Shown in pieces: positions 11,608 to 22,947 of a stretch of DNA of 64,000 bases. The position numbers and the translations under genes are program-made. The DNA lies in NCBI RefSeq assembly GCF_030035675.1, contig NC_084482.1:217519943-217583942 (forward strand), written 5' to 3'. Positions within the stretch are counted from its first letter, which is position 1. Every line of letters begins with the position of its first letter. The stretch is from Rhineura floridana. Its lineage: Eukaryota; Chordata; Lepidosauria; Squamata; Rhineuridae. Under the pieces are notes generated by a model. That model worked only from the letters and a program-made list of their open reading frames with translations, was not told the origin of the DNA and ran no database searches.

Positions 11608-13679
11608 CTGACCCTCCTCCTCCACTCGGCTCAGGAGAAAACCTTCTGCCAGGGCCACCGCCTGGGAACTGGTCACTGGCCCACATTCCCTGACCCAGCT
11701 CCCTAGCTCTGGGGGTAGGACAGTCAGGAACTGCTCCAGAATCATCAGGTCCAGGATCTGACTCGTCGTGTGCCTTTCTGGTTTCAGCCATTTATGGCAA
11801 AGATGGTGCAGTCGATTGCAAGCTCCTCGGGGCCCATCGGCCTCCTGGTAGCAGAACTGCCTGAAGCGCTGATGCTGTTCATCCAGTCTGCTGTTGTCCT
11901 CACCCGGCGTCTCCTCCATCATTCTCCTCCAAAATTCTACACTGCCCCCAGCCTGGGTGGCGCAAGGAGCTTCTCCTGCTCTCTTCCCTGCTTCAGGTGC
12001 TACCGAGCCTCGCTCTTCCATCTTGTTTGCAATTCTTTTCTGCCAAGGATGGAAGGATGGTGGTGTTCTTTTGCTTTCAGCCTTGTCTTCTCTGTGCCAC
12101 CTCATCAAGTGACCGTACATCGCAGTGGTTTCTACCTTTTGGCAGCCATCAGGATTCCCAAGACTAATAGCTCGACAACACAGATTACAACAAACCACAA
12201 ATTTGCTCTTAGGATCCACAGTGAAGTACTTCCACACAAAAGACACTTTCCGACTTTTTGACAGCGGTTCCATGTTGGCAGCAACCTTTGGCTCAAAGAA
12301 TGTGGAGGAGGAGGAACTGACTAGGGAGTGTGGCCTTTTGGAGCGGGACAATCCTTCCCCAGGTAGCGACAGCGCTCCTCCTTCTGTACAATTCTCCATT
12401 TCCAGCACAGGGTTGCCATCCCCTGAGCCAAAATGTTCATAAGTCTTTGGCAAAGCGAATGGCACTGGCTGTTCCGTTGCACAGGTGAGTGAAGCGGACC
12501 AGGATTCAGAAGCGGCTGACACAGACCGCGTCCGTGGCTTGGAGGCTGTTGTTTTGCCGCTTCCTGCTGCCTTGTCAATGACATCTCTGTGCCTCCTCAT
12601 CAGGTGACTGTACATTGCGGTGGTTCCCACCTGCTGACAACCATCAGGCTAACATTTCGGTAGCACAGATTGCAACAAACCACAAATTTGCTCTTAGGAT
12701 CCACGGTGAAGTACTTCTGCACAACAGACACTTTTTCAGATTTTGCCAGTGGTTTCGTATCGGTAGGAACCTTCGGCACAAAGGAGGTGGAGGAGGAGGG
12801 AATGAATTGGGATTGTGGCCTTTTGGAGCCAGAAGCTCTTTCTTCCCCACGTTTGTCAGCCATTAGCAACAGTGTCTCTTTCACTGTATGGTCCTCCAGT
12901 GCCCACACAATGTTGCCGTCCCCTAGCTTGAAATGCTCATAGGTCTTCGGCGAAATGAGTTGCATTGGTTGGTCTATTGCACAGGGGAGCAGAGTGGAGA
13001 GAGATTCAGGAGGTCCTGACACAGACCGCTTCAGAGGCTTGGAGGTGGCCATTCTGCTGCTTCCTGCTGCCTTGTCAATGACATCTCTGTGCCTCCTCAT
13101 CAGGTGACTGTGCATTGCGGTGGTTCCCACCTGCTGACAACCATCGGGCTTCCCAAAAACAGCTCGGCAGCACAGATTGCAACAAACCACAAATTTGTTC
13201 TTAGGATCCACCGTGAAGTACTTCCACACAAAAGATGTCCTTGCCCATTTTGCTGATGGCTCCATATTCGTGGTGACCTCTGGCTGAAAGGATGTGGAGG
13301 AGGCGGCGGAAAAGGACCGAGTTATTCTTTTGGAAGTATCCACTGGAGGTTTTAGGATGCGTCTGATTCTACGTGACTTTGAGACCCGACACGGAGTGTT
13401 GTTCATGGGAACTCGATTGTGATGCCCTTCTGTTTGCTTTCTGAGTGGTGAGTTTGCCATGTTGGAATCAGAACTGCCCTCCCCTTCCTCCCCGCTGTTC
13501 TCCAACACCAGCATCAATTTCTCATCCTCCAACTCGAATAGAGCCTCTTGGGGATCCTCTAGAGGCAATTCTTCCGTCCAGTCTTGGGAACAGCTTGGCA
13601 CCTTTTCTACACTGAACTTTCGTCCCAAGTAGTCCTTTTCATTTGTTGTCTCCATTTTATCCTGCTGGTTGCCCATCAT
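11608..13679 (-). pseudogene. Three BED zinc fingers plus SCAN domain, one large exon
   Basis: It starts at ATG 13679 (MMGNQQDKMETTNEK). An acidic N-terminal region of about 145 aa (EEGEGSSD near residue 65) is followed by BED1 at residues 149-200 (FVWKYFTVDPKNKF, CNLC, HLMRRH). BED2 is at 12725-12590 and BED3 at 12240-12091. All three have the C-x2-C...H-x4-H pattern after a conserved KYFTVDPK motif. SCAN follows at about 11937-11626: FWRRMMEETPGEDNSRLDEQ, RFRQFCYQEADGPRGACNRL, CHKWLKPERHT, ILEQFLTVLPPELGSWV. A donor (gggtcagGTGAGA) closes the exon at 11608 in phase 0. One frame shift between BED2 and BED3 (about 12640-12660, in the CNLCYRNV...PDGCQQV stretch) separates two long open frames. 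Both are otherwise open, so decay is recent or the shift is a sequence error. BED modules descend from hAT transposases and SCAN from an LTR-element capsid. No transposase catalytic domain is present. Confidence 0.85.
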
Positions 13680-13767
13680 GTAAGTGGCGACAACTGTGTA
13701 GCAGCCCAGACACGTCTAGTTGGGGGAGAGAGAATTGCAGAATCAATCTCTGTTTGCACATGGGGAA

Positions 13768-14150
13768 AAAATGGAAATGGACTGCCTTCAAGTCAATCCT
13801 GATTATGGCTACCCTATGAACAGGGTTTTCATGGTTAGCGGTATTCAGAGGGGGTTTCCCATTGCCTCCCTCTGAGGTTAGTCCTCCCCAGCTGGCTAGA
13901 GCCTGCTCAGCTTGCCACAGCTGCACAAGCCGGCCCCTTCCTTGTCCACAACAGCCAGCTGGGGGGCAAGTGGGCTCCTTGGGACTATGCATTTTGCCCA
14001 TGGCTGCACAGGTGGCCGGGCACACAACCCCTGAGCCACTCACTGTGGGGGTAATCTTTAGCTGGCCCTTTACACCTAGAAGACACGAGTGGGGATTTGA
14101 ACTCACAGACTCTGGACTCCCAGGCAGGCTCTCCTCCCCACTGTGCAAAA
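13768..14150 (-). mobile_element. Long Sauria-type tRNA-derived SINE
   Basis: Read on the minus strand: a head with gagttcaaatcccc-type B box, a central region (ccagctggctgttgtggaca) and a BovB-like tail (attgacttgaaggcagtcca). Same long family as 19436, 35874, 42030 and 54866. Confidence 0.85.
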
Positions 14151-14332
14151 CATGGGGTTAAATGGAAAGGAACAGAGTCTAGACGAGTCTATATGAGCCA
14201 AAAGGTGCAGAATGAAAACTGTTTGTTTGGGAAGGGAAATCATTAGTTGTTTTTATTTTCAAGCCATCCCCTCCAAAAAATATGGACCCTCCCCCAAAAT
14301 GAATCCATACTGAGGCTGCTTGATAACAAACA

Positions 14333-14779
14333 GAGCAATCCAAGCTATAGGAAGCCAGTGTAATTTACACCAGCGTAAATGATGCCGGTGTAACTTACCC
14401 CTATTCCAAATTCCACTCTGGAGCAGAGGCAAATGCCAGCTGAGCTCCTGTGAGCCTGGCAGAGGGAAAACAAGCCTTTGACTCACACCAACCTTTCGGC
14501 CAGTGTGACTCCCACTGGGATTGCTAGGTCATGTAACCAAGTTGATTGGAATCTGGTATACGGGTAAGCACCCCCCTTGCTCCATGCCATCCCCGCCACT
14601 CCCCAAGAACACACCTTTTTTGGGATTTACCCCAGCCTTGGCTGAGCTCTGGCTGAACCAGGATGGGAGACTTCAGCCGGCATAGCCCTGACTGAGTCCA
14701 AGACATCCAACTCAGCCAGAGATCCATCAATTCCAAGCTCCACTCATCCCAGCAGATCTTGGGTTTGGATTGCTCCCTT
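14333..14779. mobile_element. Non-autonomous DNA transposon with terminal inverted repeats
   Basis: The left end gagcaatccaagctatagg and the right end ttggattgctcc are inverted copies over about 11 bp. The interior has paired motifs (gtgtaatttacacc, ggtgtaacttacc). No clear target-site duplication is seen. Confidence 0.45.
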
Positions 14780-15179
14780 AGTGATAAGAGATACTTTGTA
14801 CTTTCTCAGAGGTATGCATATCTCTATTTTTTTAACCTAACCTGACCCAGGGAAAGGGAAATAGCATTCAAAACTTTTCTTGAAGGATAGCAAAGACAGT
14901 AAGGATAGTAATTCAACTCAGAGCTTATTCATCGTATTACTTAACGCACAGACAGCTGTCCCAAATCTACAAAGACTGCTCAGGAAAAAGGGAGAGCCAC
15001 TCATGATTTTTTTTAATGCTGTTGCAGTCTGTCCACCATCCAGATCCAAAGCACCTCTGTTGTAGGGTGGCTACCCCACAGCCCTGTGGGCTGTAAGTGG
15101 CCACCCCAAGCAATTTCTGGTGGCTCTTGAAGCCCAACTCCACCCAACAATTTGGCTTTAAGAAATGTATTGATACTGG

Positions 15180-15295
15180 CAGAGCTTGGAAAAGTTACTT
15201 TTTTGAACTACAACTCCCATCAGCCCCAGCCAGCATGGCCACTGGATTGGGCTGATGGGAGTTGTAGTTCAAAAAAGTAACTTTTCCAAGCTCTG
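15180..15295. mobile_element. 116-bp palindromic hAT MITE with 8-bp TSD
   Basis: Near-perfect inverted arms start CAGAGCTTGGAAAAGTTAC and end GTAACTTTTCCAAGCTCTG around a short loop (ccagcatggccactgg). The flanking 8-bp duplication gatactgg is perfect (15172-15179 and 15296-15303). Confidence 0.92.
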
Positions 15296-15549
15296 GATAC
15301 TGGCCACATTCACACCATACACTTATTTAGGGTTGCCATATTCTGGTTCCACAAATGTGGGCAAGCTAATTTGCATATTATGCAAATGATTTACTAATTG
15401 TGCAAATTAAGCATATTAATGGTTGTACTGTCCAGCTTTGTTCTTGTGCCTAGTAATTACCACCCAAAATCGGAGGAGGAGTTTTTTTTAAAAAAGAAAC
15501 CTTTACATTTTCAGCCTTAAATGCCTTAGTTTCCAACACTATGGAATAT

Positions 15550-15800
15550 TCATTTATTAAAATAATTTAGATCCTGCCCTTCTACTGTTAAAAACAGGGC
15601 TCAGGGCAGCTTACAAACATAATAAAAACAATTAAAATATGCAATCTATATGAAAACATAATAAAATACAAAATAGAAACAAACATAAACAGAAAACATA
15701 CAGCAACATAAAAATCCAGCATGAAACAAAAAGCCAGCAAAGCATTAATTAAAAGCAATATTGTGAGCAAGAGGTTGCCTGTACCAACAATTAGGAAATG
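15550..15800 (-). mobile_element. LINE 3' end fragment (L2/CR1-like tail)
   Basis: The phrase ttagatcctgcccttctac, then cagggctcagggcagcttac, and A-rich sequence match the general form of reptilian LINE 3' tails read in reverse. Confidence 0.55.
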
Positions 15801-16309
15801 TGAAATAAACACACCACTACAACTTAATATTATCAGTTCAGTCAACCTTCTTATTTAAAGAGAGTAGTGTCTGAGCATGTGAGAAGTGTCTTAAGTATGC
15901 TGATTCTCAAACACTAGATAGTGGAAACACAGCCTTCTATCATAAAGGCTGGAACTTGATGGAGACTTGCCACCACTGTTTTAAAAAAATAAAAAATGCA
16001 GGAAATTCTAGAGACCTGGCAAGCTGTGCAAGCATTAGACAGGGCAGCTGTTCCATTCCGATTGGTCTTAAGGGGGGGAAGCCATTCCTACTGGTCCCCC
16101 CACTTCATTGAATATATACACACAGAATGTGGCAGAAAACTGCCTCCACATTTTGCCTTGTATCTCTGGATCCACAAGGGCTAGAGACTTGCTTTTTAAA
16201 TAAAATGAAAGCTGGGAATCCAGGCCACCTAATGGGCTAAGCAGGCACCAGGTAGAATGGCTAGAATCCGAGTAAAATCTGGCTAACCGGGCAATACAGC
16301 AACCCTACA

Positions 16310-16435
16310 GTTATTCCACTTTGAACAGTCATGGCTTCCCCTAAAGAATCCTGGGAAATGTAGCTTGTTAACAGGATTATTTGGGGGAAGCCATGCCAGT
16401 TTAAAGTGGAATAAATACTTGGTGTGAAAGTGGCC
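16310..16435. mobile_element. Palindromic hAT-like MITE, internally deleted
   Basis: Inverted arms attccactttgaacagtcatg and catgccagtttaaagtggaat flank a shortened middle. The right terminus gtgtgaaagtggcca matches the terminal motif of the copies at 17388 and 49104. Confidence 0.6.
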
Positions 16436-16552
16436 ACTATATGTTGCATTCAGCTAAGTCCTACTCAGAGTACACCCATTGAAACTGAACCCAAGAGAGT
16501 CATAGCCATTAATTTCAGTGGCTCTACTCTGAGGAGGGTGAGCATTGGCCAC

Positions 16553-16740
16553 AACTCTTAACTGGCAAAGTGGCTACAGCACTGGGCTAGGACCTGGGAG
16601 ACTAGGGTTCAAATCCCCACTCAGCCATGAAAGTGACTGGATGCGTCTCAGCCTAACCTACCTCACAGGGCTGTTTTGAGGATTGAAGGGGGAGAGCCAT
16701 TTGAGCTCTTTGGAGGAAATAATATAAATGTAATAACAAA
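16553..16740 (+). mobile_element. tRNA-derived SINE (Squam/Sauria head, non-BovB end)
   Basis: The head gcactgggctaggacctggg with B box ggttcaaatcccc is followed by cctaacctacctcacagggc and a tail ending in aatataaatgtaataa. Same type as 48485. Confidence 0.7.
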
Positions 16741-17387
16741 TGGGTGGCTAAACCACCTGCGTAGTTTGCTTTGGAAGGCTATTAGACCAACAATTTCTCC
16801 CCAGGACAGCAAAATGGGACCTCCATGGCCAGAAGCACTATATCTCTGAATATCAGATAAGTACAACAGGAAAGCCCAGCTGGTCCCCTTTCATTTCTCT
16901 GTGTCCAGAGTCACCATCCCGGTGCCCACAGGCACCATGAAGACTCCTTTGGTCCCCACCCCACCCCTACAATGAACCATAACCCCCAGATTCCCAGCTT
17001 TCATTAAAATAAAAAAGCAAGACACACGTCAAAATGTACCATTCTTCTCAGTTTGTGTGGGAAATCACCCTACTCCTCCACCCTTTGCATGTTTTACTTC
17101 TCCCCAACCCAGGAAGTGTTAGCCCCTGTAAAAAACCCATGAGGGAGAGAAGCATTTAGGAGAGAGGGGGGGAAATGTATCTGTGCATGTATGTGTGGTC
17201 TACAAGGGGGAGAGGTATGTGTGTGAGAGAGAGGGGGGCGAGAGATGACCTTGGGAAGAGAGAATGCCATGCCCCCATGGAGGCCATTTTGTGATTGGCA
17301 CCCACAACCCTTTCGCAACATTCAAAACGCACCCTCTGGTTCAAAAAGGTTGGCGGCCCCTGCTCTATGCACACCTGTGGAAGCAGA

Positions 17388-17632
17388 AGAGGCCACATCC
17401 ACACCAAGTATTTATTCTACTTTAAACCGTCATGGCTTCCCCCAAAGAATCCTGGGAAGTGTAGTTAGTGAAGGTGCTGAGAGTTGCTAGGAGACGCCCT
17501 TTTCCCCTCACAGAGCTCCAGTTCCGGAAGAAGGGCTGACTGTTAAACCACTCTGGCCACTGGAGCTCTGTCAGGGGAATAGGAGTCTCCTAATAACACT
17601 TCAGCAGCCTTCATAAACTACACTTCCCAGTC
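17388..17632. mobile_element. Palindromic hAT-like MITE fragment
   Basis: It begins ccacatccacaccaagtat. The inverted arms are gaatcctgggaagtgtagtt and ataaactacacttcccag, with ctcacagagctccag and ctggagctctgtcagggg in the middle. The right terminus is missing. Confidence 0.65.
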
Positions 17633-17689
17633 TCCATCTATGTTGCAATTGCTTTTTAATATGTTCTTAAACCTTCTTTTTAAAAATGT

Positions 17690-17875
17690 TTTCAATCTTA
17701 GAAGATGTTTTGAAAGCTTTTTTTAAGAAATGTTTTGAAGATGTTTTTGTTTTAATGTGTTTTAAAGTTTGTTTTTATGATGTTTTAATGTTTTTAGTGC
17801 TTTTGTTTGCCGCCCAGGGCTCCTGCCGGGAGGAAGGGCGGGATATGTCAAATAGTAAAATAAATAAATAAATAA
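17690..17875 (+). mobile_element. LINE 3' tail (L2-like)
   Basis: A T-rich run leads to gtttgccgcccagggctcct, ggaagggcgggata and an (AAAT)n end. The same tail recurs at 24340 (+) and, reversed, at 28440, 42855 and 47885. Confidence 0.7.
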
Positions 17876-18045
17876 AAACTGTACTGGTTTTAACCATACT
17901 TGGCACAATGGCTCCTGAGATTAAGGAGCAAGTTTTCACCTCTTTGAATACAGTTGGGCTAGAGATACAAAGGCTCACAACCCCACACACACAGAGAGAG
18001 AGAGAGAAAGTGGAGGGGGACATTCTGGGTTTTTTTTTTCATTTT

Positions 18046-18490
18046 TTTCAGACCATGGTATTCCCGATCTCTATGTACGGATGTGAAAACTGGACAGTGA
18101 AAAAAGTGGATAAGAGAAAATCAACTCCTTTGAAATGTGGTGTTGGAGGAGAGCTTTGTGCATACCATGGACCACAAAAAAGACAAATAACTGGGTGTTA
18201 GAATAAATTAAACCAGAACTGTCATTAGAAGCTAAAATGATGAAACTGAGGTTATCATACTTTGGACACATCATGAGAAGACATGATTCACTGGAAAAGA
18301 CAGTGAAAAACAGATGGGAGTAGAAAAAGAGGAAGGCCAAACAAGAGATGGATTGATTCCATAAAGGATGCCACAGACCTGAATTTACAAGATCTGAACA
18401 GGGTGGTTTACAACATATGCTATTGGAGGTCGCCGATTCATAGGGTCACCATAAATTGTAATCTACTTGAAGGCACATAACAAACAACAT
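18046..18490 (+). mobile_element. BovB (RTE) LINE 3' end, internally decayed
   Basis: The sequence reads MVFPISMYGCENWTVKK, then a K-rich stretch, tttggacacatcatgagaag and the BovB terminus gaaggcacataacaaacaac. Compare the BovB at 58117-62036. Confidence 0.85.
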
Positions 18491-18689
18491 CATAATATAA
18501 TATAATATATATAATTTACCACACTACATAAGGCTCCAAAGCAATTTACAAACAGAGTAAAAGCACAATGCGGTATTCAATGTTAGTCCTACTCAGAGTA
18601 GACCCACTGAAGTGAATAAATATGACTAAAATGATCCTCACGCCCACAATCCATCACCCCAGAAGAGGTGTCTCTAGCTCAGGCAAAAA

Positions 18690-19345
18690 AGTTTCCAGCG
18701 ACTCCCGCCCCCCTGCGTTAATTTCCAAAACTTGTCCTCTGATCTTTTAAAAACCATCTGCCCTCGCGCGGCCGGGGAAGCGATCACTCCTCTACACGTG
18801 CTTCGTCGGGAGCAAATCTTCCCGTCCGCGGGCTTTTCTCACGCCCGCCCCGTCTCTTTTAGCCTCTGCCAAGGGGTCGTTGCCCTCCCCCCAGATGTTT
18901 GGGACTCCAACACCCAAAGCCCCCGGCGCGCGGGGCACGTGGAGGTGGCGTGGGGGGGGAGTGCTTTGCAGTTACTTTAAAAATCGCCTGCGCAGTTCAC
19001 GGCGCCCCCACCCCCGCCAAACATACCTACTGTTGTTGTTTTGGAAGGCACGATTTTATTTTATTTTTAAAATAAATACTGTTTAAATAAATACTTTTAA
19101 AGTAAATGTTAAAACAATACCTGGCCCCACCGCAGCGCCTTTGGCTGAGGATGCTTCTCGGGGCTCCTGGGAAGGAAATGCGGCTTGCAACCAGGCGGGA
19201 ATGCTCAGCGAATCAGGATCCTGACGGCGAAGCGGGGAAAAGGAAAAATAAAGGAGGTGGGCTCTTTGCAGACCGAGAAGCGGCTTGGAGGGCGTCGGGG
19301 GCGGAGTCAGGGAAGCAGGGGGCGGAGTCAGATGGCGTGCCAACT
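18690..19345. promoter_or_regulatory. CpG-rich island, candidate promoter
   Basis: A GC-rich block with dense CpG (ccctcgcgcggccggggaag near 18762; ggcgcgcggggcacgtgg near 18925; ggcggagtcagg repeated near 19300-19330) stands out from AT-rich surroundings. The nearest gene it could serve is the minus-strand BED/SCAN gene starting at 13679, about 5 kb away. No first exon was identified, so the assignment is inference. Confidence 0.5.
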
Positions 19346-19435
19346 ATCTCCAAAGGACCCCAGGGAAGAGATCTCTACTACCCTCTCCTCCTCAGTACCT
19401 AGTACGGGGAAGTGAAACAACCCAGGTGGATTTCA

Positions 19436-20099
19436 AGTATAGCACAGTGGGGAGGAGAGCCTGGCTGGGAGTCCAGAGTCTGCGAGTTCAAATCCCCGCT
19501 CATGTCTCCTGAGTGTCAAGGGCCAGCTAAAGATCACCCCACAGGGAGTGGCTCAAGGGTTACGTGCCCTGCCACCTGGGCAGCCGTGGGCAAGCGGCAT
19601 AGTGCCGAGGAGCCCAGTTGCCCCCCAGCTGGCAGTTGCGGACAAGGAAGGGGCTGGCTTGTGCAGCTGTGGCAAGCTGAGCAGGCCCTAGCCAGCTGGG
19701 GAGGACTAGCCTCAGAGGGAGGCAATGGGAAACCCCCTCTGAATACCACTTACCATGAACACCTTATTCATAGGGTCTCCATAAGTCGGGATCGACTTGA
19801 AGGCTGTCCATTTGTATAGATTTGTATGTTTATAATTTATTAATTACATTCAAGGGTGTAGTCTTCCAGGGTCTCATGGGGTCTTAGACCTCATACTTTT
19901 TTGGCAGCAGGGTCCCAGCATGGTTCCAATATCTCCTGCATCCTGCAAGCCGATCAGCGTGAAAGGGGAGTGTTAGCCACTAAGAAGAGTCTTCTCACAT
20001 GCTTCCTTGTCCTTTTCTGCTGATTGGAGCCAATCGGAGTGAAAGGAGGTGAGTCAGCCACAGAGAAGACTTTTCTCAGCAGCTAACACTCTTCCCTTT
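19436..20099 (+). mobile_element. Long Sauria-type SINE plus shared 280-bp extension
   Basis: Positions 19436-19818 are the long SINE: head tagcacagtggggaggagag, B box gagttcaaatcccc, tail gatcgacttgaaggc. The following 280 bp (ttgtatagatttgtatg...cagcagctaacactc) recurs after the SINE at 35874-36255. It contains an internal imperfect dimer (gccgatcagcgtgaaagg and gccaatcggagtgaaagg, each followed by agccac and ttctca). The segment may be a transduced flank or part of a larger composite element. Confidence 0.75.
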
Positions 20100-20402
20100 C
20101 ATGCCAAATAGCTCCTAGAGATGTTGTGTGAGAAGGCGTTAACAAGGATCTCATTCTCAAACAAGCAGCAAAAAAGGAGCCGGAGGAGATGTCTGTGACT
20201 ATCATGAAGAGACCCTGCACTTCTGAATTTGCCACTACACTACTGATTACATTTACATTCAAGGAGCTCAAGGTGGCGCACATGGTTCTCCTCCATCTCT
20301 GTTCAGTCCGCACAACAACCCTGTTGGGTAGGTTAGGCTCAGAGATGGTGATTGGCGCAAGGTTCCCCAGCAAGCTGCAAGGCCAAGTGGGGATGGGAGC
20401 AT

Positions 20403-20588
20403 AGGAAGCTGCCTTGTATTGAATCAGCTTGTTGGGCCATCTAGCTCAGTATTGTCTACACTGACTGGCAGCAGCTGTCCAGACTTTCAGGCAGGGAGAC
20501 TCAGCCCTAGCTGGAGATGCCATTGGGGATTGAACCTGGGACCTTTTGCATGCAAGGCAGATGCTCTACCACTGAACTACAGCTCTTG
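20403..20588 (-). mobile_element. tRNA-derived SINE (CORE/MIR-like)
   Basis: Reverse copy of the 7533 family: ataggaagctgccttgtattg, tcagtattgtctacactgac, gggattgaacctggg (B box), ctaccactgaactacagc. Confidence 0.85.
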
Positions 20589-20649
20589 GAAACTGGGTTG
20601 TCCAGGTCCTAGCCCGACTCTAACCACTATACCATACTACCTCCTATAA

Positions 20650-20870
20650 CGGCATTAAGGATTGAACACAAAACTGTCGATATCAGAATTCCTTTGTATA
20701 AATTGATGGTAGGATTGTCTTGGATTATACCGTGTTGCCATACCTCCAGAAGGATTATTGTGGAGTTGGGAAAGATCCAGAAAAGGGCAACAAACAATGA
20801 TCAAAGGGACAGAGTAACTCCCCTTTGAGGAAAGACTGCAACATTTGGTGCTTTTTTATTTACAGAAGTG
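20650..20870 (+). mobile_element. Degraded CR1 LINE fragment
   Basis: Traces of the CR1 C-terminal region can be read: aaggattgaacacaaaactg, agatccagaaaagggcaac, cctttgaggaaagactgc. It is more diverged than the CR1 copies at 1395, 8354 and 62326, so older. Confidence 0.7.
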
Positions 20871-21649
20871 GTTCCCAAACTTTTTCCCCAGGCTTATCAT
20901 TGACTTCAATGCTAAATTTCTTAAATTAATTAAAAATCAGCTAGGCATTTTTTTAAACTTTAAAACTGCAGAAGATGAAGGTCAGAGTATGGGGCAAGGT
21001 CAGTAGCAGGATTACAGGTACTCTGTGAACATGGTTGATTTTTAATTAATTTCAACAGATTATGTGAAGACTGACAGAAAAAAGTCCAAAACAGGTCTGG
21101 TTTTTCTCTTTCTCTTTTTACACTTTGAACTCTCCATTCTCCCTGACTGTTTTGTGTATCACCACGAAAATTTAGAGGGTTGTTAAGCAAGCGTTTCTGA
21201 GTTCAAGACTAAAAGTTTTGTCTGGTTTTGTTTTGAAATGAGCTTATGGGAAGCCTCAGAATGGCATGGGGGGTATTTTCAATTTAACATTGCGGACTGT
21301 GAAAAATCCATGCTCCCTATAGCAATCAGCCACTCTTCTGGCTGTATAATAAATTGCTTATGGAAATTTTATCAAATTTCATTAAGGTTGCTTTAAGTGT
21401 CACCATATGTAAGTTGCTTCATTGTCAAAGATGTTATGAAACGTATTCCTTACAAAATTCCATAAGCTTTCACAATACCATAAATGAAGTTATTTGTTCC
21501 AGTCACAAACTTGAGTCTACGGGTTTTACCAGTTGGGCTTTATTTCCTGATCCACCGTGTTGCTTGCTGCTGAGCAAATTCGAACTCCAATGAGTGTTAA
21601 GCACATTGGCTAGAATGTGGAACTGATATGCACTGGCCTTTACTAGATC

Positions 21650-21915
21650 TCTAAAGGAACACCCTGCAAATATTCTCTGCGGGAGCACCTAAGTTGTGAA
21701 ACTCCCTCCCCACAGAGGTGCCTCTGGCAGATTCGCTATACAGTTTTCATTGTATGCTGAAGATGCACCTCTGTACCATGGCCTTTGGCACTTGAAATGT
21801 ATATTTTTAGGCCCCACCCTATTCTGATTGCAATTTGTTTTGAATTGCTTCTAATGGCGCATTCTAAATTGTTGTGTCCTAGCCTGGCGTCTTGGGGTGA
21901 AGGGCACGGGATCAA
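21650..21915 (+). mobile_element. LINE C-terminal and 3' end fragment
   Basis: The motif gtgaaactccctccccacag (the L-N-S-L-P-type motif of L2/CR1 C-termini) is followed by a 3' UTR-like stretch ending gggatcaatcaaataacagc. Confidence 0.5.
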
Positions 21916-22139
21916 TCAAATAACAGCAACAACTGTCATATACCTTGGGTTTTTTCTCTGACAGATTTGGAAAATGAAAAGCCCTTTAAAAAAAAAAGAG
22001 ATTAAAAAGGGAGAAATTACTTTTGAGATTTCCAGCTATAACAAACATTTAGGGATTTGAAACAAAGCTGTCTGAAATTGCTACGTACCCCACCGAGGTC
22101 AAAGGAAGACTGGCAAGATGGAAAGGGGGGCAACCATGT

Positions 22140-22205
22140 GCACCACCTTGAGCAACTTGGAGGAAAGGTGGGATATAAATGCAATAATAATTAAATAAAC
22201 GAATA
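22140..22205 (+). mobile_element. SINE tail fragment
   Basis: The phrase caccaccttgagcaacttgg, then aggtgggatataaatgc, is the tail of the 16553/48485 SINE type. Confidence 0.6.
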
Positions 22206-22498
22206 CATTTCAGCTGCAGTATGTGGGCCTCAGCCAACCTGCTGAGCTTTTTAATGATGATGGTAATAAAATAAAAATAATAGAAGAAGCAGCAATGTGG
22301 TCGTGGTGGGGATGCTACACTGAGAATACAGAAGGGTGGATAGATTGAGGAGGGGGGAGGTCAGTGCTTTTAGGCCTTGGGATGATCTTCAGCACTGATG
22401 ACTTGGTTAGCCTGCATTGAGGAATGAGAGTGGAGCAGAAGACAGATCAGCATGCGCGCACACACAAACACCCCTGCTCCTCCTGCAAGCATCTGAAG

Positions 22499-22743
22499 TA
22501 GGGTTGCCAGGTTCAGGGCCTGAGACTGATCCTGTAGCTTTAGGAGAAGAGAAAGTCAGCCAAGTGCAGGTGTTCTTGCAACACTGTAATGGGAAAAACC
22601 ACAAGGTGGAATTCTCCCTTCCCCCTGCACAACTTTGAAAGATACAGCCTCCAAGAGGTCTTCTGTATCTTTAAAAGTTGTGCAGGGGGAAGGGAGAGTT
22701 CCACCTTGTGGTTTTTCCCATTACCCTGTACCTGGCAACCCTA
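22499..22743. mobile_element. 245-bp palindromic MITE, hAT-like
   Basis: The ends tagggttgccaggt and acctggcaacccta are inverted. The central arms (aatgggaaaaaccacaaggtgg and its inverse) are long and near perfect. The flanks atctgaag (22491-22498) and atctgcag (22744-22751) match at 7 of 8 positions, consistent with an 8-bp duplication. Confidence 0.8.
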
Positions 22744-22831
22744 ATCTGCAGGTGTGCGTGCATTTGGTCATGTAGGAGGGGGAAGCCCTCAACTGCCGCA
22801 ACATCTTGGAGGGAGAGATGGGGGGCAGAGG

Positions 22832-22947
22832 CAGAGCTTGGAAAAGTTACTTTTTTGAACTACAGCTCCCATCAGCCCAATCCAGTGGCCATGCTGGCTG
22901 GGGCTGATGGGAGTTGAAGTTTTAAAAAGTAACTTTTCCAAGCTCTG
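22832..22947. mobile_element. Palindromic hAT MITE with 8-bp TSD
   Basis: Same family as 15180, opposite loop orientation (ccagtggccatgctgg). It is flanked by the perfect duplication ggcagagg (22824-22831 and 22948-22955). Confidence 0.92.

Noticed and set aside
11608-13679. Active hAT transposase (because of BED fingers)
   Set aside because: There is no catalytic or dimerisation domain of a hAT transposase, SCAN follows in the same exon, and no terminal repeats flank it. It is a host gene built from a domesticated module.
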